From JAJYTL01 sp046705265 (GTDB lineage Bacteria > Pseudomonadota > Alphaproteobacteria > Ferrovibrionales > Ferrovibrionaceae), in assembly GCA_046705265.1 (NCBI GenBank), contig JBJKQL010000091.1, positions 1-6,039 on the forward strand: a DNA stretch of 6,039 nt, read 5' to 3'. Of this stretch, positions 1 to 5,063 are shown in pieces. The translations under genes and the position numbers were made by a program. The notes beneath the pieces were generated by a model. It saw nothing but the letters and a program-made list of their open reading frames with translations. It ran no database searches and had not been told where the DNA came from. Each line of letters begins with the position of its first letter. Position 1 is the stretch's first letter.

Positions 1-59
1 ACATCCCGCAGCGATTTCGCCCATAATTCCAGCGTCGTCTCGATCGATGCCCCTGCCAT
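1..59 (-). CDS. IS701-like transposase, N-terminal fragment running off the window
   Basis: The minus strand opens with ATG at 57-59 and reads MAGASIETTLELWAKSLRDV before the window ends. This opening resembles the N-terminus of IS701-family DDE transposases as I remember them from alphaproteobacteria; the assignment rests on about 20 residues only. A GGAGG ribosome binding site (67-71 on the plus strand as CCTCC) lies 7 nt before the ATG, which decides this start over an out-of-frame ATG at 61-63. The catalytic domain is outside the window, so activity cannot be judged. The gene would be read leftward, away from the thioesterase gene. Confidence 0.55.
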   Translation of the reverse strand, partial: MAGASIETTLELWAKSLRD

Positions 60-123
60 CCATGATCCTCCCAATCATGGTGACCCATCGAGTCAGAACT
101 TACATAAAAAGGCAACTGTAATG
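1..123 (-). mobile_element. Right-hand end of an IS701-like insertion sequence (partial)
   Basis: The transposase start at 59 is followed on its 5' side by about 60 bp without a gene, ending near 123, where the thioesterase gene's stop codon begins (124-126). IS701-family elements are known to duplicate a 4-bp YTAR target; TTAG at 124-127 fits that and would place the element boundary at 123/124. The boundary is inferred: the other terminal repeat is outside the window, so the inverted repeat could not be compared. Confidence 0.4.
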
Positions 124-531
124 TTAGGAGCGCCCAGACGTGCTCTTGGCCGCCAGCCGGTCGGTGATCCGGCTGAGAACGACAATGGTTCTTTTGTGAG
201 TTCCCTGCCCGATTTCCTCGAATTCATCGTGCGCGGTCACCTGGAACTCGATCTGCCGCCCCTCGACATGCGTCACTTCGGCCTCTGCTGTCACGCGATG
301 ACCGGCCGGCGTCGCTGCGAGGTGCCGCACGTTGACGGCGGTGCCTAGAGCGCTTTCGTCGGGTTCAAGAAACGGTCGGATCGCGTTGAGCGCGGCGTTC
401 TCCATGGTCAAGATCATCACCGGCGTGGCCAGCACGGGAGGGAGTATGGCGTCCTTGAACTGATTGGCAAGATGCTCGGGCGCAACCTGAAGCACGAACG
501 ACCCTTTGGTGCCTACTGGTATCGGGCGCAT
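124..531 (-). CDS. FlK-type (fluoroacetyl-CoA thioesterase-like) hotdog thioesterase
   Basis: A 135-aa protein, close to the ~139 aa of Streptomyces cattleya FlK, with resemblance along most of its length. It should hydrolyse an acyl-CoA thioester in the cytoplasm. Known FlK catalytic residues Thr42, Glu50 and His76 correspond to T36, E44 and H70 here, with identical spacing (8 and 26), and the oxyanion-region Gly69 corresponds to G63. Further family signatures are FLEPDESALGTAVNVRH (54-70), AATPAGHRV (72-80), VEGR (89-92) and AHDEFEEIGQGTHKR (100-114). The FlK lid Phe36 falls on L30, so specificity for fluoroacetyl-CoA is not supported; most family members act on unknown acyl-CoAs. The ATG at 529-531 is preceded by a perfect AGGAGG (540-545) 8 nt upstream. 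The gene stands alone between an IS701-like end and an IS1380 remnant. Its TAA stop lies in the putative IS target site, so the last residues could be altered by the insertion, although the length is normal. Confidence 0.85.
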   Translation of the reverse strand: MRPIPVGTKGSFVLQVAPEHLANQFKDAILPPVLATPVMILTMENAALNAIRPFLEPDESALGTAVNVRHLAATPAGHRVTAEAEVTHVEGRQIEFQVTAHDEFEEIGQGTHKRTIVVLSRITDRLAAKSTSGRS

Positions 532-660
532 GGATCAGTCCTCCTAGCCGACTTTATTCGTCGAAATTAGCGTGAATTGGCGTGGTGCAGCACATGTGCT
601 GTGAAAACGCTTTGAAGAGCGACCCTTGCTGAGGCTCAGTCCATATTATTGGTAATTCAA
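532..660. promoter_or_regulatory. Upstream region of the thioesterase gene with a perfect 14-bp palindrome
   Basis: Between the thioesterase start and the IS1380 remnant lie about 130 bp without a gene. They contain the ribosome binding site AGGAGG (540-545, minus strand) and CAGCACATGTGCTG at 588-601, which is its own reverse complement, 57 bp before the start codon. Such a palindrome is a plausible operator for a dimeric regulator (TetR or MarR type), but no regulator gene is in the window. I see no convincing -35/-10 pair, so the promoter is not placed. Confidence 0.4.
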
Positions 661-1485
661 CCTAAATTCGGCAGTTAGCCTGGCTGAGGTAGCTGGGTTT
701 AGGATGGAATTTCAACCATCGCGATAGGGTATCAGGCGGTGGTGAGACGGGGCGGCGGGTGGAGTTGGCGCCCGTGGGGGTATTTGCGCAAGGCGTGAGA
801 GAGGATGCGGTACCATTTCTGTTCGCCGGTCAACGGCTCCGCATTTTCGACCAGCCTTTGCAGAAAAGCGGCGACCGCGGTGAGCATGCGGGCGCTCCAT
901 CGCGCCTTGGCATGGGAACCGGCGATGGTCAGCGTCGTCTGGCCGGCGTGGCTGCTCTTGGCTGCGATGGCGTAGAGGAACAGCGGCCGGCCGGTGATCA
1001 CTTCGCGATGGCTGTCGGGATCGACGAGACGAACAAACAGATTCCACCAGTCATAGACCAGCGCGATCGTCTTGGCCATTAGACGGCTGCGCTTGAGATC
1101 GTGGGTGGTGAAACCAGCCCAACCCCATTGGTTCTTCAATTCATCGAAATTATTTTCACAATCGCCGCGATCCCGGTTAAGCGAGGCCGCGCTGGTCCGC
1201 CTCTCGCATGATCGGGTCATTGCCGGAGCTGGCATCGCCGCGCAGCAGCGCCGGCCAGCGATCGCGACCGATCCGCTCCAGCAAGGCCCAAAGCCCCGGC
1301 GCCGAGAAATTCGATGTGTGTTCATTGCCGGCATGAGCCTCTACGTCCAGCACCAGCCGCAGGGTGCCGATAAAGTAACTGTGGTAGATGTGTGACGGCC
1401 GCCCGGGTCTATGCGGATTGTAGCTGACGACAGCACCCTCTTGGCGGCCGTACAGGGGTTTCACCGTGCTGTCCACATCCAGGAT
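661..1485 (-). mobile_element. IS1380-family insertion sequence remnant
   Basis: The region covers the transposase remnant (732-1485) plus about 70 bp beyond its stop codon. CCTAAATTCGG at 661-671, read as the outer end, is a plausible terminal repeat because IS1380-family ends commonly begin with CC; this end is inferred. The opposite end is missing: recognisable transposase coding stops at about 1485, in the middle of the gene. With one end gone and the transposase broken, the element should be immobile. Confidence 0.6.
732..1485 (-). pseudogene. IS1380-family transposase, N-terminally truncated, internally deleted and frameshifted
   Basis: Two pieces in different minus-strand frames form one broken transposase. 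The first (about 1485 down to 1180) reads ILDVDSTVKPLYGRQEGAV... to ADQRGLA, matching the IS1380 core around the first catalytic Asp (LDVDST). The second (about 1178 down to 732) reads LNRDRGDCENNFDELKNQWG... to the C-terminus, carrying the catalytic Glu in DCENNFDELK. In intact relatives about 95 residues separate QRGLA from YRDRGD; here they are joined directly within TTAA at 1177-1180, with a frame change and an immediate TAA. The segment that should contain the second catalytic Asp is therefore lost. The first ~130 residues are also missing: an in-frame TAA at 1486-1488 precedes the I of ILDVD. It cannot make an active transposase. Confidence 0.85.
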
Positions 1486-1557
1486 TTACGGTTCCCCCAA
1501 AGTATGCGTCCGGAGGGGGCCGCCTAGCATCCGCGTAGCGAAGTTGGGAAGATGGTG
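1486..1557. other. Unassigned 72-bp spacer between IS1380 remnant and miniature element
   Basis: This short stretch belongs neither to the IS1380 transposase nor to the 188-bp element. On the minus strand it reads in one frame LPNFATRMLGGPLRTHTLGE and then stops at the TAA 1486-1488. It also holds CCCCC (1495-1499) and GGGGG (1514-1518), which could pair weakly. I do not recognise the reading frame; it does not look like the missing C-terminal half of the DUF429 gene. It may be the tail of another lost element. Confidence 0.3.
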
Positions 1558-1584
1558 TGTGAATCAGCACCAAAGTGAGACCCC
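1558..1584. repeat. Left terminal inverted repeat of the 188-bp element
   Basis: Begins TGTGAATCAGCACCAAAG and ends GAGACCCC. It pairs with 1719-1745 over 27 positions with mismatches at three sites (AAAGTGAG versus GAAGCGGG after the shared first 14 bases). Confidence 0.85.
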
Positions 1585-1637
1585 ACCACGCATCGAGGCC
1601 TAGACCATAATATCGCAGAGAAATCCTCAATCTGTGA

Positions 1638-1667
1638 GGGGTCCCGATCGGCGTCGACCGGGACCCC
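1638..1667. repeat. Internal inverted repeat of the miniature element
   Basis: GGGGTCCCGATCG (1638-1650) and CGACCGGGACCCC (1655-1667) form 13-bp arms with one mismatch around a short GCGT centre. The GGGGTCCCG word recurs in the right terminal repeat. It may be an extra transposase-binding site or form a strong hairpin. Confidence 0.7.
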
Positions 1668-1718
1668 ACCCGCGCGTCGATCCTTGCGCCCTTTTAAGAT
1701 GTTGGTTCGCGTTTAGCT

Positions 1719-1745
1719 GGGGTCCCGCTTCGGTGCTGATTCACA
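1719..1745. repeat. Right terminal inverted repeat of the 188-bp element
   Basis: Reads GGGGTCCCGCTTCGG and then TGCTGATTCACA, the reverse complement of the left end apart from three mismatches. Its outermost bases TCA (1741-1743) are read on the minus strand as the TGA stop codon of the truncated DUF429 gene. Confidence 0.85.
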
Positions 1746-2178
1746 GGCAGAGGCCGAGGAAGGCGTTGGGGAACGCTTCAATAACAGCGCCCTTTCGCAC
1801 GTGAGGAAAATTCGAACTCACCCGAGAGCCCATCGTAGAATTCGACAAACGGTCGGCCGCTGCGCCGGCCTCTTCTCGCAGCCGAACGCCCGTTCCGCTG
1901 ACGTGGGAAAATCCCGGTTTGCAGCGTCGTTGAAAGAGGCCGCGGCAAAACACTCTTTCGACGTTTCGGGGTTGTCGGATGTCCCGGCCTTCCGGAATCA
2001 CGGGGCCGTCTATCGCGACCATATCGTAATCACCTGCTGCGGCGATCCGCGCGCAGGCTTTGATGCCATGGCAGTTCGTAAGTTGTTTGAGCTGATTATC
2101 GACCCAAAGGCCGATGCCAGCCGTAGGCTTTGTGATGGAAAAGCCGATATCGAGACCTGCTATGTGGATTGAGTCCAT
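1741..2178 (-). pseudogene. DUF429 family protein (predicted RNase H-like nuclease), C-terminally truncated by the miniature element
   Basis: A 145-aa N-terminal part of a DUF429 protein, a family predicted to have an RNase H-like nuclease fold. Signatures are the opening GLDIGFS (8-14), VAIDGPVIPE (54-63), NVERVFCRGLFQRRCKPG (72-89), SHVSGTGVRLRE (91-102) and VIEAFPNAFLG (132-142). Acidic residues D10, D57, E74 and E134 are candidates for metal binding. Family members usually continue for roughly another 100 residues; here the frame enters the inverted repeat of the 188-bp element at 1745 and stops at once on TGA. No continuation is recognised beyond the element, so the distal half has been lost. 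The ATG at 2176-2178 gives the conserved N-terminus but has no clear ribosome binding site. It lies 56 bp downstream of the nuclease-like gene on the same strand and may once have been co-transcribed with it. Confidence 0.75.
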
Positions 2179-2234
2179 TGCGTGCGTATTGGGTTTAGAG
2201 ATTAAGCCCTGGGGATCAAAGCCTCGTGTTTAGC

Positions 2235-2807
2235 CTATCGCTCAGGATATTCCGGGAACATAGCGCGGGCGCTCTCGTGCAGGATCACCCGATCGAAATA
2301 TTGCTCAAGCGACGGAACATCCGTTCCCGCGCCGCAAAAGAGAACGGTAATGGAATGATCGTGGTGCAAAAGCCCTTTTCGCTCCCGCCGCTGATCGCGA
2401 TAGCACGCGGCGCGCGGACGGTATGCCTCGGCCTGTCCGAGCGACAGAGGCTCGCGATCACGTTTCATCTCGACGTGAACGGCCAGTGTTTTGCCTTCAG
2501 CGTTGCGCAGGAAGAACATCGCATCAATCTCCATCGACACGGAATTGTCGATGCGGCAATTGCAGGACGCGCAAGGCTCATACCAATAGATCGACCAGAA
2601 GGGGCACACCATCTCATCCGACGGATCGCGCTTCAGCCATTGCTCTTGCCAAAGGGGCTTGGCGCCTGCGTAGGAGTGCTCGTATTCAGTTGTCTCCAAT
2701 AGGAAGGCGCGTGACGCAGCGCTGTCTCTGATCCTGCGCGCAATAGCAGCAAGATAAGGCTGGGCCTGCTTCTGGTAGCTGCATTTTCCGTCGTAAAATT
2801 CCGGCAT
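2235..2807 (-). CDS. Putative PD-(D/E)XK nuclease-like protein (191 aa)
   Basis: I do not recognise a named family, but the second half carries a PD-(D/E)XK nuclease signature. SMEIDAMFF places an acidic pair at E93 and D95, then after 17 residues comes VHVEMKRD with E113-x-K115, and the following helix contains Q125-xxx-Y129 (LGQAEAYRP), the QxxxY variant of the fold. Before it lies a cysteine-rich, aromatic stretch CPFWSIYWYEPCASCNC (about 68-84), with C68, C79, C82 and C84, which could bind a metal. No signal peptide or membrane segment is seen. ATG at 2805-2807 is preferred because AGGGGG lies 6 nt upstream and the protein then begins MPEFYDGK; an ATG at 2838-2840 would overlap the Fic gene and give 202 aa. 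It starts 20 bp after the Fic stop and is surely co-transcribed with it. Cytoplasmic DNA cleavage is inferred; no substrate can be named. Confidence 0.7.
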   Translation of the reverse strand: MPEFYDGKCSYQKQAQPYLAAIARRIRDSAASRAFLLETTEYEHSYAGAKPLWQEQWLKRDPSDEMVCPFWSIYWYEPCASCNCRIDNSVSMEIDAMFFLRNAEGKTLAVHVEMKRDREPLSLGQAEAYRPRAACYRDQRRERKGLLHHDHSITVLFCGAGTDVPSLEQYFDRVILHESARAMFPEYPER

Positions 2808-2827
2808 CTGAAGCCCCCTACTTCCTA

Positions 2828-4225
2828 TCAGCGGCTCCATGCCTCGTGCCACGCGCGGAACTCGCTCGGCCTGATCTGATACCGAGCGAAATTTCCCTCA
2901 TGCAGACCGAGCAGTTCGTCCTCGGCTATTTCCTCAAAGCGTTCGCGGTCATCGGCCCCGATATTGCCCCGCGTCCACGCCCTGATGTGGGCCACGGCTT
3001 GCTTTCTATCCATACGTTCACGGACAGCCGTGGCGACGACCTCGCGCAACGCACCACGGTGGCGCAGCCGGAAAGGATCGGGTTCGCCGAGCGATTGTCT
3101 GACGGCGGCATAACGCTCGGCTGAGCGTTGATACGCCCAGATGAACACGTCGCGGAGCAGTTCGAAGCGGTTTAGCTCATAAACGCCCAGCATCGCATCG
3201 GTATAGCCCTTCTGGGGCACGTCGATAAAAGAGAGCGGCGCGAAGTTTCCCTTGATCAGCGGGATGTTTGCCGCAAGGCGCGAAACGCGCTTGTTCACAT
3301 CGTCAAAGGGCTGAAGGTACGGAAACTGCACCATCACAAAAAAAGACTGCTCGAAGGGATCGGTAATCGCCGCCGCGCTCGCGAGAACCTGATCAAAGCA
3401 TTCCTCAATGCGCTGCGGCACCTCCAGAGGATGAAAGACGGAGCCCTGAATGCCGACGCAGATATGACGAAGCCGACCCGGCGCCTGCGTATCGGCCAGC
3501 AGATTGTTGGCGAGCAAGGCATGGAGATTGAGAATCGTGTAGCGGTTAAAACCGATCTCTTCCGACGAGCCGACCAGAAACTCGATCGCGTCCTTGTGGT
3601 TGAGGATCATCTGCGCGTCCAGCCGCTCCTTGCCTTCGGCCTCCTCGCCGAAGTCGATCAGACGCTTGGTGTCGAGCAGTGAATAGGTGTTGCCCTCAAG
3701 GCGGCTTGAGTTCCAGGACAGGTCGCTCAACAGCCTGCCGAGTATCTGTTTTGCGTAGGTACCGGCGGGCTGCTCCGCGATGTTCTGCGTGCCGAGTTCC
3801 CGGAGCTTCGCGCGCTCTTCCGCGGTCAGATAGAAGGTCTCGTTCGGTCGATATGCATCGAGGAAGCCGCGTTCGTAACCGACAGGCTTGCGGCGTTCGA
3901 GGGGCTGTCGGACATACGTCTGAATCTCCTTGCCGGCGGCGGAGAGTGGCAACACCGCTTCGCCGACGGCCTTGGCCTCACCCTTGCCGGTCGCGGTCCC
4001 GATCGCCTCCGCGATCTGGGGCGTCCGGTATTTTGCCCAGCGGACTTCGCCTTCCATGACGAGTCGCTTATCTGCGACAAGGGATTTGAGGCGGTATTGC
4101 AGGGTCCGTTGCGGCGGCGCGGACTCTAGGGCGTCGGCGATCTGCTGCGCGGTCATCCCCTCGGGATGCCCCCGCACTAGATCCTCGATTTCTTGCAAAT
4201 CCTGCTTGTTAATGCGACGTGCCAC
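2828..4225 (-). CDS. Winged-helix-Fic domain protein with non-canonical Fic motif (465 aa)
   Basis: The N-terminal ~70 residues form a winged helix-turn-helix (DLQEIEDLVRGHPEGMTAQQ, then IADALE and a wing ending KYRTP), suggesting DNA binding. After a linker, residues ~115-360 are a Fic core: the inhibitory [S/T]xxxE[G/N] motif appears as SSRLEG (S173, E177, G178), followed by the GRLR turn (250-253) and the active-site loop QPFDDVNKRVSR (305-316). Canonical Fic enzymes, which transfer AMP or other nucleotidyl groups to target hydroxyls, have HPFxxGNGRxxR. Here the catalytic His is Gln and the first Gly is Val, while Pro, Phe, Asp, Asn and both Arg remain. The C-terminal ~100 residues are helical and unassigned. 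I chose the GTG at 4223-4225, with AGAGG (4231-4235) 5 nt upstream; longer frames from 4246 or 4318 would translate the repeated operator. First gene of a unit with the nuclease-like gene; probably autoregulated through the repeats upstream. Confidence 0.85.
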   Translation of the reverse strand: MARRINKQDLQEIEDLVRGHPEGMTAQQIADALESAPPQRTLQYRLKSLVADKRLVMEGEVRWAKYRTPQIAEAIGTATGKGEAKAVGEAVLPLSAAGKEIQTYVRQPLERRKPVGYERGFLDAYRPNETFYLTAEERAKLRELGTQNIAEQPAGTYAKQILGRLLSDLSWNSSRLEGNTYSLLDTKRLIDFGEEAEGKERLDAQMILNHKDAIEFLVGSSEEIGFNRYTILNLHALLANNLLADTQAPGRLRHICVGIQGSVFHPLEVPQRIEECFDQVLASAAAITDPFEQSFFVMVQFPYLQPFDDVNKRVSRLAANIPLIKGNFAPLSFIDVPQKGYTDAMLGVYELNRFELLRDVFIWAYQRSAERYAAVRQSLGEPDPFRLRHRGALREVVATAVRERMDRKQAVAHIRAWTRGNIGADDRERFEEIAEDELLGLHEGNFARYQIRPSEFRAWHEAWSR

Positions 4226-4230
4226 AGGGT

Positions 4231-4235
4231 CCTCT
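4231..4235 (-). promoter_or_regulatory. Ribosome binding site deciding the GTG start of the Fic gene
   Basis: AGAGG on the minus strand, 5 nt before GTG 4223-4225. It favours this start over ATG 4244-4246 and ATG 4316-4318, both of which fall inside the 12-bp repeats. Confidence 0.6.
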
Positions 4236-4238
4236 TTG

Positions 4239-4322
4239 TTGCGCATAGACGATCTATGCGCAAAAATAACACGTCTATGCGCAATTTTCAAGTCTATGCG
4301 CAAGAATAACTTGCGCATAGAC
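4239..4322. repeat. Operator array: five copies of a 12-bp motif in direct and inverted order
   Basis: The motif TTGCGCATAGAC, or its complement GTCTATGCGCAA, occurs at 4239-4250 (inverted), 4252-4263 (one mismatch), 4273-4284, 4292-4303 and 4311-4322 (inverted). The first two form a palindrome with a tiny spacer; the last two form a perfect 12-bp inverted repeat with a 7-bp spacer. The three same-orientation copies begin 21 and 19 bp apart, close to two helical turns, so bound proteins would line up on one face. A degenerate sixth copy (TTGCGTATA) starts at 4330. The array covers the predicted promoter of the Fic gene and is most simply read as binding sites for the winged helix of the Fic protein itself. 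Confidence 0.85.
4263..4291 (-). promoter_or_regulatory. Predicted sigma70-type promoter of the Fic-nuclease unit
   Basis: On the minus strand TTGAAA (4286-4291) and TATTTT (4263-4268) are separated by 17 bp. One 12-bp repeat (4273-4284) lies wholly in the spacer, another (4292-4303) directly abuts the -35 box, and two more lie just downstream of the -10 box. Occupancy of the repeats should block RNA polymerase. Transcription would start near 4255, leaving a short leader before the AGAGG site. Confidence 0.55.
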
Positions 4323-4345
4323 CTCTATCTTGCGTATATGGCCCA

Positions 4346-4716
4346 ATTATTCCGTGGCAAAAACTGGCGGAAAACCGCGGAATATCTTCGTATAAAACCG
4401 GCAGCCGTCATGCGGCGGCATCAGACTTCATCGAGATCTGTCCGCAACCTAATTCCGTATCCCCCGCGTTTTGGATCCGCACCCTCGTGCGCCGGGCAGG
4501 TCCGATTGGCGACAGCTCATCTGGCGGCGTGCCCCAGGTGGAGGTCGACTTTGCAGAGGGCATTTCAAGCCCCGTATTTCCGGTCTCGCCGTCCCGTCTG
4601 GCTGTCGTAATGCCGAGCCAGGTTCCCTTTCCCGCACCTCTCGTCCTTCGGCCGGAACGGCCGACACGCCACTCCCTCTCTCCTTCTTGCGCACTGTCAG
4701 CAAAAGGAGATCCCCC
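4346..4716. other. Region without a secure gene; weak open frames
   Basis: About 370 bp separate the operator array from the next good ribosome binding site. One plus-strand frame is open from 4310 to the TGA at 4718-4720 and reads, from about 4421, SDFIEICPQPNSVSPAFW and onward with mildly GC-rich third positions, but it has no good start signal (a GTG at 4487 lacks a ribosome binding site). A short plus-strand hairpin, TCGGCC (4648-4653) with GGCCGA (4659-4664), lies near the right end. No RNA gene, terminator or transposase is recognised. Confidence 0.35.
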
Positions 4717-4980
4717 ATGAATCCATCTTCCCCAAACGTGGTTTTGAAGCTTCTTCGTTTTCGGAGTTGTGTGGGCGCAGCCCACATTCCTCGTTCGCAC
4801 TTCGATGATTTTTGCCTCTTCGGCGGCGGCGCAGTTTGCGATGCCGCCGTGGTGGCCTCCAATTTGCCCCTCGCGCGGGGCTGCCCGCCCGCAGCCAAGG
4901 AAACACGGCGCCACTTCCTTCCTAATCACATCCGCCGTCCCTGGAATATCCGCCGCTGGCGAGCGCGCCGGCAGCGGTAA
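4717..4980 (+). CDS. Possible small protein of unknown function (87 aa)
   Basis: ATG 4717-4719 is preceded by a strong AAAGGAGA ribosome binding site (4703-4710) at good spacing, and overlaps by ATGA the stop of a weak upstream frame. The predicted 87-aa product is basic at its C-terminus (NIRRWRARRQR) and has no recognised domain, signal peptide or membrane segment. Codon use is not clearly coding, and the first third includes the hairpin at 4770-4786. It may be a true small protein, a leader peptide for the helicase gene that follows 119 bp later, or a chance frame behind a chance ribosome binding site. I cannot tell these apart. Confidence 0.3.
   Translation: MNPSSPNVVLKLLRFRSCVGAAHIPRSHFDDFCLFGGGAVCDAAVVASNLPLARGCPPAAKETRRHFLPNHIRRPWNIRRWRARRQR
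4770..4786. repeat. Hairpin TGTGGGC-GCA-GCCCACA
   Basis: A perfect 7-bp stem with a 3-nt loop lies inside the small frame, about 50 nt after its start. No T-run follows, so it is not an intrinsic terminator; it could be a leader RNA structure. Confidence 0.5.
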
Positions 4981-5022
4981 AGAACAAGCCTCCTCCTACC
5001 GCATCGTTACTCCTCACTGTTC

Positions 5023-5063
5023 CCGGAAGCGCCAGTCCGTCCCTCGCGGGCGGGCGCTTCCGG
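5023..5063. repeat. Strong 11-bp stem hairpin upstream of the RecD-like gene
   Basis: CCGGAAGCGCC (5023-5033) and GGCGCTTCCGG (5053-5063) are perfect complements around a 19-nt loop, which itself contains CCC-TCGC-GGG. The structure ends 36 nt before the helicase start codon. There is no T-run on either side, so it is more likely a leader or translation-control structure, or a protein-binding site, than a terminator. Confidence 0.6.

Larger units (their letters stand above)
1558..1745. mobile_element. 188-bp miniature inverted-repeat element with IS21-like ends
   Basis: The element is bounded by 27-bp terminal inverted repeats, 1558-1584 and 1719-1745, both beginning TGTGAATCAGCACC from the outside and ending in GACCCC inward, with three mismatches between them. 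It encodes no transposase. Inside, 1638-1667 is a further inverted repeat of 13-bp arms with one mismatch, built on GGGGTCCCG, the same word that occurs at the inner part of the right end (1719-1727). Ends starting TGT and repeated internal copies of part of the terminal repeat are features I associate with IS21-family (IstA/IstB) elements, so this may be a deletion derivative moved by an IS21 relative. No matching target duplication is visible in the bases just outside the two ends. Confidence 0.75.

Noticed and set aside
1072..1395. Plus-strand 107-aa frames over the IS1380 remnant
   Set aside because: They are complements of recognisable minus-strand transposase sequence.
1801..2172. Plus-strand 123-aa frame opposite the DUF429 gene
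   Set aside because: The minus strand carries clear DUF429 motifs; the plus frame has no start signal or recognisable family.
3679..4059. Plus-strand Arg/Ser-rich frame opposite the Fic gene
   Set aside because: Composition is that of an antisense shadow of a GC-rich gene.
4226..4318. Longer N-terminus of the Fic protein starting at 4318 or 4246
   Set aside because: These starts translate the operator repeats, leave no room for the promoter, and lack ribosome binding sites; GTG 4223-4225 has AGAGG at 5 nt and begins just before the winged helix.
4239..4322. CRISPR array from the 12-bp repeats
   Set aside because: Repeats are too short, mixed in orientation, and spacers are 1-9 bp; this is an operator array.
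4470..4560. tRNA or attachment site at the border of the right-hand segment
   Set aside because: No T-loop (GGTTCRANNCC), acceptor stem or CCA end could be found, and no direct repeat marks a second site.
4408..4929. Long minus-strand frame of 173 aa
   Set aside because: No recognisable domain, no ribosome binding site, and low-complexity composition; it opposes the frame with the strong AAAGGAGA site.
5023..5063. Intrinsic terminator
   Set aside because: The stem is strong, but there is no following T-run on either strand and it sits just ahead of a start codon.
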